Shown in pieces: positions 16,721 through 24,681 of a stretch of DNA of 64,000 bases. The notes under the pieces are model-generated. The model did no database searches. It was not told the DNA's origin and saw nothing but the letters and a program-made list of their open reading frames with translations. The DNA is from Rhodospirillaceae bacterium (GTDB lineage Bacteria > Pseudomonadota > Alphaproteobacteria > Rhodospirillales > UBA2165). Both the position numbers and the translations under genes were made by a program. The stretch is from the NCBI GenBank assembly GCA_947467145.1, contig CANIGJ010000006.1, positions 1-64,000 of the forward strand, in the 5' to 3' direction. Each line of letters opens with the position of its first letter. The stretch's first letter is position 1.

Positions 16721-17569
16721 ATGGCGAAGAAGGCAGCGAAGAAGACGGGTGCGAAAAAGGCCGCGAAGAAGGCCTCGGCGAAGAAAGCCCCGGCCACAAA
16801 AGCCGCCCCTCGCAAGAAAGTCGCCAAGCTGGTCAGCAAGCTCGAACAGGCCAAGCGCGACCTCGTAATCGCCAACCGCATCCTCGCCATGGAGCATGTC
16901 GTCGACGCCTACGGCCATGTCAGCATCCGCCACCCCGAAGACGCCGGCCGTTTCTTCGTCTCGCGCTCGCTGTCGCCCGAATCGGTGACCCTGGACGACA
17001 TCGTCGAATATACCCTCGACGGCAAGGCGATCAGCGATACCCGCCCGCCCTACCTGGAGCGTTTCATCCATGGCGCGCTATATGAGAAGCGCCCGGATAT
17101 CAACAACGCCATCCACGCTCATGCCGAAGCGACCCTGCCGTTCGGCCTGACCGGCACGCCGCTCCGTCCGGTCACCCATATGTCGGGCTCGATGGGGACC
17201 GAAGTTCCGGTCTGGGACATCGCCGACAAGTTCGGCAATGGGACCAACCTGCTGGTCACCAATCGCGAGCAGGGCCTTGATCTCGCCGCCAAGCTCGGGC
17301 CGACCAACAAGGTCGTACTGATGCGCGGCCACGGCTTCTCGGCCGTCCACCCGCACCTGATCGGTCTGATCACCATGTCGGTGTACCTGCCGGCCAATGC
17401 CCGCGTGCTGCTCGAATCGCTGCGCCTCGGCGACGTGCGCTATATGTCCGACGAGGAGGCCGCCGCCCGGTTCGACAACGACCCAATGGCCCCCGCCGCC
17501 CGGCGCGGCTGGCGCATGTGGGCCAAAAAGGCCGGTGTCGGCGACCTGCTGGCGGACTGGGACCGGTAA
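16721..17569 (+). CDS. Class II aldolase/adducin family protein with Lys/Ala-rich tail
   Basis: A 282-residue protein. Residues 1-35 are almost only Lys, Ala and a few Thr/Ser/Pro, like a bacterial histone-H1-like tail. Residues about 40-265 are a class II aldolase/adducin domain: YGHVSIRHPEDAG, zinc-type HAHAEA, and MRGHGFSAV. Such enzymes act on sugar phosphates or open-chain acids with divalent zinc, but a specific substrate cannot be assigned. ATG at 16721 has GGAGG seven bases upstream, so the tail is translated. The tail's DNA- or RNA-binding or simple surface role is unknown. Confidence 0.82.
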   Translation: MAKKAAKKTGAKKAAKKASAKKAPATKAAPRKKVAKLVSKLEQAKRDLVIANRILAMEHVVDAYGHVSIRHPEDAGRFFVSRSLSPESVTLDDIVEYTLDGKAISDTRPPYLERFIHGALYEKRPDINNAIHAHAEATLPFGLTGTPLRPVTHMSGSMGTEVPVWDIADKFGNGTNLLVTNREQGLDLAAKLGPTNKVVLMRGHGFSAVHPHLIGLITMSVYLPANARVLLESLRLGDVRYMSDEEAAARFDNDPMAPAARRGWRMWAKKAGVGDLLADWDR

Positions 17570-17648
17570 GGCGCGCCCGGGTGGGCCCCTTCTATTTGAC
17601 GCCGGGCGGAGTTAAGCTTATCCGTCCTGGCGTGGCAGAGGGACAGGA

Positions 17649-18080
17649 ATGACCGCACTCGAAGACGCTTACCGTAGCCTAAAAGTCCTCATTATCGACG
17701 ATCAAGAAACCTTCCGGATCACCATCGGCGTCATGCTCGACCATCTCGGCGTGCCCGAGGTTTTCGAGGCCGAAGACGGCGCCGGCGGTTTCGAGGAATT
17801 GATGCGGAGCCGCCCCGACGCCGTCCTGTGCGATATGCATATGACGCCGATGGACGGACAGGCCTTCCTGCGCCTGGTGCGCGAAGCCTCTGACGAATGG
17901 GTGCGCGGCACGCCGGTGATCTTCCTATCGGGCGACAACAATCTCGATACCGTGCGCGGCGCCGCGCGCCAGCATTCCGACGGCTATCTGGTGAAGCCGT
18001 TCCAGGTCGAAGACCTGAAAGGGCAGCTCGACATCATCATCGCGCGCCTCGCCGAGCGCGGCCGGCTCAAGGCGCTCTAG
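17649..18080 (+). CDS. CheY-like response regulator, tandem copy 1
   Basis: A 143-residue single receiver. Conserved residues are IIDDQ (acid pocket), the phosphoacceptor Asp in VLCDMHMTPMDG, Ser in FLSGDNN, and Lys in YLVKPF. GGGACAGGA precedes ATG 17649. The next gene encodes an equally long paralogue 5 bp downstream. No kinase adjoins, so the partner lies elsewhere; a stand-alone receiver could target the flagellar motor or act in a phosphorelay. Confidence 0.88.
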   Translation: MTALEDAYRSLKVLIIDDQETFRITIGVMLDHLGVPEVFEAEDGAGGFEELMRSRPDAVLCDMHMTPMDGQAFLRLVREASDEWVRGTPVIFLSGDNNLDTVRGAARQHSDGYLVKPFQVEDLKGQLDIIIARLAERGRLKAL

Positions 18081-18085
18081 CCGGA

Positions 18086-18517
18086 ATGACCGCGCTCGAG
18101 GACGCCTATCGCAGTCTCAATATCCTCGTCATCGACGACATCCAAGCCTTTCGCACAACCATCGTCAGCATGCTGGAGCGTCTCGGCGTGCCGACGATTC
18201 ATCAGGCCGCCAACGGCGCCGAGGGCTTCGCGGAACTGCTCCGCACGCGGCCCGATATCGTGCTGTGTGACATGCATATGGGGCCGATGGACGGACAGGA
18301 ATTCCTGCGCCGGGTCCGTTCAGCCGATGACGAATGGCTGCGCAGCGTGCCGGTGATTTTCCTCTCGGGCGACAATAATCTCGACACCGTGCGCGGCGCG
18401 GCGCGGCAGCACTCGGACGGTTATCTCGTCAAACCTTTCCAGATCCATGATCTGAAACAGCAGCTCGACATCATGATCGCGCGGCTCGCAGAAACCGGGC
18501 GGATCAAACCTCTCTAA
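18086..18517 (+). CDS. CheY-like response regulator, tandem copy 2
   Basis: A 143-residue receiver, collinear with the preceding copy over its full length (MTALEDAYRSL at both N termini; FLSGDNNLDTVRGAARQHSD shared). VIDDIQ, CDMHMGPMDG and YLVKPFQ hold the receiver residues. It begins 5 bp after the first copy's stop and must be cotranscribed. Divergence is concentrated in the first half (helix 1 and loop regions), suggesting different partners after duplication. Confidence 0.88.
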   Translation: MTALEDAYRSLNILVIDDIQAFRTTIVSMLERLGVPTIHQAANGAEGFAELLRTRPDIVLCDMHMGPMDGQEFLRRVRSADDEWLRSVPVIFLSGDNNLDTVRGAARQHSDGYLVKPFQIHDLKQQLDIMIARLAETGRIKPL

Positions 18518-18626
18518 GTCTGGCCGCTCTAAGTCTGGCTCGGGTGTAACCTTCTCCACCCGCCGGCGAACTTCCCCACGAGACACGGACGCCCGAAGGC
18601 GGCCGATCCGACAATGGGAGAACCCG

Positions 18627-18833
18627 ATGACCGTCAATTCCCCAGGCGATTGCCTGCCCTGCAGCATCCCGCAAGCCATGGCCGCGAAGGCCCAATCCAT
18701 TGGCGCGGTCCGCAAGGGCGCCGGTGCGGCGTCAGATCCGCTCAACGAAGCCACTTCAGCCGGTCAGGACCAGCGCACGCTTCCGCCCGCCCCAGGCTCC
18801 GCACCCGGGCGACGCGTCGACCTGTCGGTCTAA
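18627..18833 (+). CDS. Small hypothetical protein with CxxC
   Basis: A 68-residue frame with GGGAG upstream of ATG 18627. It has CLPC near residue 9-12 and is otherwise Ala/Gly/Pro-rich and polar, without membrane span or signal. The C-terminal half is low complexity (PPAPGSAPGRR). I do not recognise a family. It sits between the receiver pair and a convergent lipoprotein. It may be real, or a chance frame in GC-rich DNA. Confidence 0.4.
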   Translation: MTVNSPGDCLPCSIPQAMAAKAQSIGAVRKGAGAASDPLNEATSAGQDQRTLPPAPGSAPGRRVDLSV

Positions 18834-18840
18834 ACATTCG

Positions 18841-19362
18841 CTAATGGACGATACCGAAATTGTGGTCGAAGCGCGGAAACATGCGTTCGTTCATATCGCG
18901 GCGAAATTGCGCGTCATCGTAACGCGCCTTCTCTTCTTCCATACGTAGGGCCGCATACATGCGCGTCAGCGATGCCGCGCGCTGGCGATTGAAATCGCCG
19001 TAGGTGCCTTCTCCGCGCTGCAATTGCGTCAGCGACGAAATAACCTCGAAACGCGCCTGGGTGATAACCGGCGAGATGCCCGCCTGCTCCCACGCATCCC
19101 AGCAGCGCCGATTGGCGACATCGAAGGTCTGCAAAGCCGCCTGCTCGCGCGCCGTGGCTTTGCGCGTGTCGCTCAGATAATTCAGCGACGCCTTGGATGC
19201 CGCATCGTCGTCGAACAGGATCTTGTCGCGGATCGGATCGAGCGCCGGATCGGCATAACCGGCCGCGCAGATCGATTGCGCTGACGCCCGCTCGGGCTGG
19301 CGCGCCGTGGCGGAGCAGGCACTCAGCAGGGTGAGACAGATAAGAATAAGGGTAGTGCGCAT
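18841..19362 (-). CDS. Hypothetical lipoprotein
   Basis: A 173-residue protein with a typical lipoprotein signal (RTTLILICLTLLSAC; Cys at about residue 16), then a helical, charged domain with two further Cys (SICAAG, RRCWDAW) that could form a disulfide in the periplasm. I choose ATG 19362 because the lipobox then falls at normal distance; the frame could start 39 bp earlier. No family recognised. Nearly touches the small convergent gene to its left. Confidence 0.65.
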   Translation of the reverse strand: MRTTLILICLTLLSACSATARQPERASAQSICAAGYADPALDPIRDKILFDDDAASKASLNYLSDTRKATAREQAALQTFDVANRRCWDAWEQAGISPVITQARFEVISSLTQLQRGEGTYGDFNRQRAASLTRMYAALRMEEEKARYDDAQFRRDMNERMFPRFDHNFGIVH

Positions 19363-19450
19363 GAGGCTGAAACTAGCCGAAACGAGTGTCGGTTCCTTCA
19401 TCTACCATGAAGGTTCGACTAGATTCGGAGTTGCAAGGGTTGCCCGTCAT

Positions 19451-19933
19451 TTAGTCGGCAATTCGGTTGCCATAAATGAAGGTGGTCCAAAACGCGTGGG
19501 CCAATTCAAAAACTTCGACCGCTTCTCTTTTGGTATTGGCGTCCGTAATCCTAAATAACCAAGTGATTTCAGCTTCCGTTTCGCCAACGGCACTTACAGC
19601 CACATCGACCAAATCGTCGGCGTGATTGCGCATGATCGCGTGCTTGGAGGATGTAGCGATTTGCTGGCACAGATAGAGCGCCCGTTCCGTACGTGCATGA
19701 TCCTGGAGGTCGCCCAAAGAATGGAGACCTGTGGCAATCCTTTGAGCTTCGGTCATATCCTCGAAGATCCAGTCCGCCAATTGCCACGCGGTCACCGCCG
19801 CATTGAATGCGTGGTACGCACGGACCTCAATGTCCGCATCCGAGTCGAATTGATCAATTTCCCATTGGAGCTTGTCCAAGAGATCGCGGCAATTTTCGAG
19901 AGCAAAGACTTTGTTGCGGCTGGGTAGTGCCAT
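19451..19933 (-). CDS. Hypothetical protein of unknown function
   Basis: A 160-residue helical, acidic protein (LENCRDLLDKLQWEIDQF, YHAFNAAVTAWQLADWIFEDM, ATSSKHAIMRN). No signal or membrane span. Its DNA is visibly less GC-rich than the neighbours and lies next to tRNA-Glu, so recent acquisition is possible. The general look recalls accessory proteins found in defence or mobile regions, but no motif supports a function. Start ATG 19933 lacks a strong ribosome site. Confidence 0.6.
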   Translation of the reverse strand: MALPSRNKVFALENCRDLLDKLQWEIDQFDSDADIEVRAYHAFNAAVTAWQLADWIFEDMTEAQRIATGLHSLGDLQDHARTERALYLCQQIATSSKHAIMRNHADDLVDVAVSAVGETEAEITWLFRITDANTKREAVEVFELAHAFWTTFIYGNRIAD

Positions 19934-20026
19934 TCAGCGTCGAGAATAGCGCGCCGGGCGATTCAAGTCATTCCGTCCGCCTGATCGTTAACGCGGACGT
20001 TAAAGACGGCGCGGATTTAAGGAAGT

Positions 20027-20102
20027 TGGTGACCCCAACGGGATTCGAACCCGTGTTACTACCTTGAAAGGGTGGTGTCCTAGGCCTCTAGACGATGGGG
20101 TC
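20027..20102 (-). tRNA. tRNA-Glu (UUC)
   Basis: Full cloverleaf on the minus strand with the Glu body GTCTAGAGG, anticodon TTC in loop CTTTCAA, T-loop GGTTCGAAT and encoded CCA. Seven-bp acceptor (20096-20102 with 20031-20037). The anticodon stem CCACC/GGTAG holds a C-A mismatch at the second pair (positions 28-42). Confidence 0.95.
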
Positions 20103-20203
20103 ACGAGACGCGCTGATTAATGGGTGGGCTCCGTGAAATCAAGGACTACTTGAAAGCCCCGGAAAGCTGCCCATTTCTTGGCGATTTCTCGTTGATTCCG
20201 GCC

Positions 20204-23200
20204 CTATTCCGCGGGGAAAGCGTCGATGGCCGCCGCTTCGTCCGGCGCCTTCTTGGGCGACGCCCACTGGGCGAGTCGGTCCATATAGAGGTACAGCACC
20301 GGGGTGATGAACAGAGTGATCACCTGCGAGACGATCAGCCCGCCCACCACGGCCACGCCCAGGGGCTGGCGCAACTCAGAACTGGCCCCCGCCCCCAACG
20401 CGATGGGCAGGGTGCCGATCAGGGCGGCGCAGGTCGTCATCATGATAGGGCGGAAACGCATGGCGCAGGCCTTATAGATCGCCTCGCCCGCCTCCATGCC
20501 CTGACGCTGCAAGACCAGCGCCACGTCGATCATCATGATGGCGTTCTTCTTCACGATGCCGATCAACATCAGCACGCCGATGATGGCGATGACCGACAGA
20601 TCGAGACGGAATATCCACAAGGCCAGCAACGCGCCGAACACCGCCGATGGCAAGCCGGACAGGATGGTCAGCGGGTGGATGAAGCTCTCGTACAAAATAC
20701 CCAGCACGACATAGATCGTGATGATAGCCGCGGCGATCAGCAGGCCCTGGTTGGCGAGCGAGTCGTTGAAGGTCTTGGCCGTGCCGGTGAAGGTGGTCGA
20801 GATGCTTTGCGGCAGCTTGATCTCCGCCTTTAGGGCATCCAGCTGCGCGACCGATTGGCCGAGCGAGACGCCTTCGGGCAGGTTGAACGAGATGGTGACG
20901 GCGGCAATCTGGCCCAACTGGTTGACGGTCAGCGGCCCGACTGTCGTCTCAATCCGTGCGAACGAACTGACCGGGATCAGCGCGCCGTTCTTCGCGCGCA
21001 CGCGGATGAGGTCGAGCCGGTCGGCGGTCCAGGCGATGGCCGGATCGAATTCGATCAGCACCGAATAATTGTCGCCGGTCGAATAGATCGTAGAGACCTG
21101 ACGCGCGCCGAAACCGGAATAGAGCGTCGAGCGTAGGATATCGGAGCTGATGCCCAGCATGTTCGCCTTGTCACGATCGACAATCAGGCTGGCCTGGGTC
21201 GCGTTGTTCTGCAGGTCCGACGAGATATCGGCGAAATTCGTGCGGTCCTTGTCCATCACGTCGGCCATCTTGACCGACCAGTCGAACAATTCTTTCTGGT
21301 TCAGACCCTGCATCACGAACTGATACTGGCTTTTGGACGCGCGACCGCCGAGCCGCAGGTTCTGGATCGGCGTCATGAAGGTGCGGATGCCCGCCACCTG
21401 CGATGTTTCGCGGCGCAGATCGGCCAACACCTTTTCGATATTCGGTCGTTCGCTTTTCGGCCTGAGCTGCACGAACAAATTGCCACTGTTGAGACCGCCG
21501 CCCTGCCCGCCGCCGGCCGACCACGACAGATGCTCGACATAAGGCGATTTGCGGAAGATCTCGGCGACCTGGTTCTGCAGCGCCGCCATGGCTTCGAACG
21601 AGATGTCCTGGCGCGCCTGGGTCGACACGCTCATCTGGCCGATGTCTTCCTGCGGGAAGAAGCCCTTGGGCGAGGAATAGACCAGCCAGACCGTGCCGAC
21701 GATGGTGGCAAGGAACAGGCCGAGCATGAGCGGACGGCGCGCGACGGCCCAGGTGAGGCCGCGCTCGTAGACCTTCTGGATGTAGTCGAAGCCGCGCTCA
21801 AGCGCCCGATCGACCCGCCCGGTCGGCGCGCCGTGCGGCACGACCTTGAGCAGACGCGCGCACATCATCGGCGTGAGGGTGAGCGAGACGAAGGCCGAAG
21901 CCAGGATCGAGACAGTCACGACGACGGCGAATTCGCGGAAAATGAGACCGACCGTGCCGCCCATCAGCAGCAACGGAATGAAGACGGCGACGAGCGACAG
22001 CGAAATGGCGATGATGGTGAAGCCGATTTCCTTGGCGCCGATCAGGGCCGCCTCGAACGCGCTCCGCCCCTCTTCTTCCATATGGCGCACGACGTTTTCG
22101 AGCATCACGATGGCGTCGTCGACGACGAGGCCGACGGCCAAGGTCAGCGCGAGCAACGAGATATTGTCGATGGAATAATCCATCACATACATCACACCCA
22201 GGGTCGCAATCAGCGAGATCGGCACGGCGACGGCGGCGATGGCCGTCGCCATGACGCGGCGCAGGAACAGGAAGATCACGAGCACGACCAGGGCGACGAT
22301 CAACGCCAAGGTGAATTGGACGTCATGCACAGCGTCGCGGATCGAGGTCGAGCGGTCGTTGAGCAACGCCAACTTGGCCGGCTGCGGCATCTGCTGTTGC
22401 AGGTTCGGCAGCATCGCCTTGATGTGATCGACCACCGCGACGGTGTTGGCGTCGGGCTGGCGCTGCACCGCGAGCAGGATAGAGCGCTGGCCGTCGTACC
22501 AACTCGCCGTTTTGGTGTTCTCGACCGAGTCGATCACCTTGGCGACGTCGCCGAGCCGCACCGGGCGGCCGTTGCGAGTCGCGATGATGACATTGGCGAA
22601 TTGTTCCGCGGTCGCGATCTGGGTGCGCGCCTCGATGGTCAGCGATTGCGTGTCGTTCTGCAACGTGCCGACCGGCGTATTGGCATTGGCCGCACTCACC
22701 GCGGTCTGCAATTCGTCGACGCCGATACCGCGCGCCGCCAAGGACGTCGGATCGACCTGGATGCGGACGGCATATTTCTGCCCGCCCATGACCTGAACCT
22801 GGGCGACGCCATCAATGGTGGACAGCACCGGCGAGACGATGGATTGCGCGAATTCGTCGAGCCGTGAGAGCGGTAAGACCTCGCTCGTCAGGTTCATCAT
22901 CAGGATCGGCGCGTCGGCCGGGTTCACCTTACGATAGCTCGGCGGGTCGGTCATGTCGGCCGGCAGGCGGCGCATGCTGCGCGAGATCGCCGATTGCACA
23001 TCGTTCGCCGCCGCATCGATGTCGCGGCCGAGCGCGAACTGGATGGTGATGGAGGTCGAACCGCTCGAACTCGACGCCGACATCGTATCGATGCCGGCGA
23101 TGGTGGCGAATTGCTTGATCAGCGGGGTTGCGACCGAGGTCGCCATCGTATCGGGCGACGCGCCCGGCAAACTCGCCGAGACGTTGATCACCGGATATTC

Positions 23201-23320
23201 GACGGATGGCAGCGCCGCCACGGGGAGGAAGCGATAGGCGAACATGCCGGCGAAGGTCAGCGCCAGCGACATCAAGATGGTGGCAACCGGATGACGGATG
23301 CAGAATTGCGAGACGTTCAT
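20204..23320 (-). CDS. RND multidrug efflux permease (HAE1 family, MdtB/MdtC-like)
   Basis: A 1038-residue inner-membrane proton antiporter, full length for AcrB/MdtB relatives. N-terminal span, large periplasmic loop, then the proton-relay pair D401-D402 in VGLVVDDAIVMLENV, with the second half repeating the topology. It pumps amphipathic compounds across the envelope with an adaptor and an outer-membrane channel. The adaptor gene lies 20 bp upstream; no TolC-like channel is in the window. The last residues KKAPDEAAAIDAFPAE are a soluble tail. Confidence 0.94.
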   Translation of the reverse strand: MNVSQFCIRHPVATILMSLALTFAGMFAYRFLPVAALPSVEYPVINVSASLPGASPDTMATSVATPLIKQFATIAGIDTMSASSSSGSTSITIQFALGRDIDAAANDVQSAISRSMRRLPADMTDPPSYRKVNPADAPILMMNLTSEVLPLSRLDEFAQSIVSPVLSTIDGVAQVQVMGGQKYAVRIQVDPTSLAARGIGVDELQTAVSAANANTPVGTLQNDTQSLTIEARTQIATAEQFANVIIATRNGRPVRLGDVAKVIDSVENTKTASWYDGQRSILLAVQRQPDANTVAVVDHIKAMLPNLQQQMPQPAKLALLNDRSTSIRDAVHDVQFTLALIVALVVLVIFLFLRRVMATAIAAVAVPISLIATLGVMYVMDYSIDNISLLALTLAVGLVVDDAIVMLENVVRHMEEEGRSAFEAALIGAKEIGFTIIAISLSLVAVFIPLLLMGGTVGLIFREFAVVVTVSILASAFVSLTLTPMMCARLLKVVPHGAPTGRVDRALERGFDYIQKVYERGLTWAVARRPLMLGLFLATIVGTVWLVYSSPKGFFPQEDIGQMSVSTQARQDISFEAMAALQNQVAEIFRKSPYVEHLSWSAGGGQGGGLNSGNLFVQLRPKSERPNIEKVLADLRRETSQVAGIRTFMTPIQNLRLGGRASKSQYQFVMQGLNQKELFDWSVKMADVMDKDRTNFADISSDLQNNATQASLIVDRDKANMLGISSDILRSTLYSGFGARQVSTIYSTGDNYSVLIEFDPAIAWTADRLDLIRVRAKNGALIPVSSFARIETTVGPLTVNQLGQIAAVTISFNLPEGVSLGQSVAQLDALKAEIKLPQSISTTFTGTAKTFNDSLANQGLLIAAAIITIYVVLGILYESFIHPLTILSGLPSAVFGALLALWIFRLDLSVIAIIGVLMLIGIVKKNAIMMIDVALVLQRQGMEAGEAIYKACAMRFRPIMMTTCAALIGTLPIALGAGASSELRQPLGVAVVGGLIVSQVITLFITPVLYLYMDRLAQWASPKKAPDEAAAIDAFPAE

Positions 23321-23340
23321 CGGATTATCTCGTCCTTGGC

Positions 23341-24537
23341 TCAGTTCGTTGCCGCTGTCGGGCGAGCGGCAGCGTCCGCGCTTTGCGCGCCCGTATCGCG
23401 CACGCGCGCACCCTGGCTCAGGCCCGCCTGGCCGTCGACGACGACCCGTTCGCCCGGTGCGAGACCGGTGGCGATCGCCGTGCGCTCGCCTTCCGTTGCC
23501 GCGATGATGACCTTACGCAATTCGACGCTGCTGTCGGGCTTCACCACATAGATGTATTGGCTGTCTTGGCCGTTGGACACGGCCACGCTCGGCACGACGG
23601 TCATGTCGCGCAGCGGCGCGTAATAAAGCTCGATATCGACATATTGGCCGGGCCACAGCGCCAGATCCGCATTGGGCACCGGCGCTTTCAAGGTGACCGT
23701 GCCCGACAGCATATCGACGGTGGAATCGAAGAAATTGAGCGAACCCTTCGCGGTCGCGGTTTTGGAGCCGGTCGGGATGATGCGCACCTCGGGCGGCGCA
23801 CCGGCCGCGACGGCCGAGCGGATCGCGGTCAAATCGCGCTCGGGCACCGTGAAGGTGACGCGCACCGGATCGATCTGCGTGATGGTGACAAGCGCGGTCG
23901 TTGAATTGGCGCTCACCAGATTGCCCGGTGTGACCTGCACCGCGCCGACGCGGCCATCGATCGGCGCGTAAATTTTCGTGTAGGACAGTTTAACTTCGGA
24001 ATTTTGGATGGCAGCCTTATCCGCTTGGATGCTGGCGCGCGTCGATTTCGAGTCCGATGTCGATTGATCGACCGCCTGCTGCGTGCCGGCGCCGCTGGCG
24101 CGCAAGGTCGTGGCGCGGTTGAGATCGCGTTCGATGCGTTCGAGCAGCGCTTGGTCTTTCACAAGCGCGGCCTGATCCTTGGCGAGCTGCGCCTGTTGTT
24201 CGCGGTCGTCGAGTTCGAACAGCAGATCGCCCTTCTTCACCATCTGACCGTCAACCACATGCTGCACAGAGATCTGGCTGTCGACGCGCGGGCGCACGGT
24301 CACGGTGGCCGGGGTTTCGATCCAACCGATGGAGCGTTTCTTGACGGGGAAATCGACTTTCTCGGCAACCTTGGTCGAGACCGCGACGGCGAACCCGCCC
24401 GGACCGCCTTTGCCGCGTTTGGACTGCTGCCCAGTTGCGTCCGTCGTTTCCGCCTTCGACGGCTGAAGGTATTGCCAGCCCAGGCCACCGACCAAAGCCA
24501 CCGCGAGCACCGCGACCACCAAACCCCGACGTTTCAT
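23341..24537 (-). CDS. RND efflux membrane fusion (adaptor) protein, MdtA-like
   Basis: A 398-residue periplasmic adaptor. N-terminal membrane anchor (residues 5-22), then a Gly/Lys-rich linker, the lipoyl-like halves around DGQMVKKGDLLFELDDREQ, a coiled-coil hairpin (about 110-170), and barrel segments (YTKIYAPIDGRVG, VRFTVPERDL, PGQYVDIELYY). Bridges the RND pump to an outer-membrane channel. GTAGG ribosome site before ATG 24537. First gene of a two-gene operon whose upstream DNA carries repeated GTAAC/GTTAC half-sites. Confidence 0.92.
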   Translation of the reverse strand: MKRRGLVVAVLAVALVGGLGWQYLQPSKAETTDATGQQSKRGKGGPGGFAVAVSTKVAEKVDFPVKKRSIGWIETPATVTVRPRVDSQISVQHVVDGQMVKKGDLLFELDDREQQAQLAKDQAALVKDQALLERIERDLNRATTLRASGAGTQQAVDQSTSDSKSTRASIQADKAAIQNSEVKLSYTKIYAPIDGRVGAVQVTPGNLVSANSTTALVTITQIDPVRVTFTVPERDLTAIRSAVAAGAPPEVRIIPTGSKTATAKGSLNFFDSTVDMLSGTVTLKAPVPNADLALWPGQYVDIELYYAPLRDMTVVPSVAVSNGQDSQYIYVVKPDSSVELRKVIIAATEGERTAIATGLAPGERVVVDGQAGLSQGARVRDTGAQSADAAARPTAATN

Positions 24538-24538
24538 C

Positions 24539-24634
24539 GTTACCTACCGTTTCGACGTATAATCCGTGGACAGGGTAACACGCCCCTTTCGTCTCGCAAA
24601 TTTGTCAAAACCGGTAACGGTTACGTGCTGTTAC
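24539..24634 (-). promoter_or_regulatory. Cluster of GTAAC/GTTAC half-sites upstream of RND operon
   Basis: Five half-sites: 24539-24543, 24575-24579, 24614-24618, 24620-24624 and 24630-24634. The pair at 24614-24624 makes the palindrome GTAAC-G-GTTAC. This is the pattern expected of a TetR/AcrR-type repressor site, but no such gene is in the window. Confidence 0.45.
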
Positions 24635-24681
24635 AAGTTTAACCGGCCACTTTCTATCATTTTAATCAAATGATTGAATAG

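Noticed and set aside
16629..16890. N-terminal extension of the beta-glucosidase with Phe/Ala-rich hydrophobic stretch
   Set aside because: It is the reverse complement of the Lys/Ala tail codons of the neighbouring gene; a strong ribosome site at 16629 gives the real start. Not a signal peptide.
20120..22867. Plus-strand frames (20120-20833, 21530-22867) opposite the RND pump
   Set aside because: Arg/Asp/His-rich composition typical of antisense frames; the RND gene on the other strand is complete.
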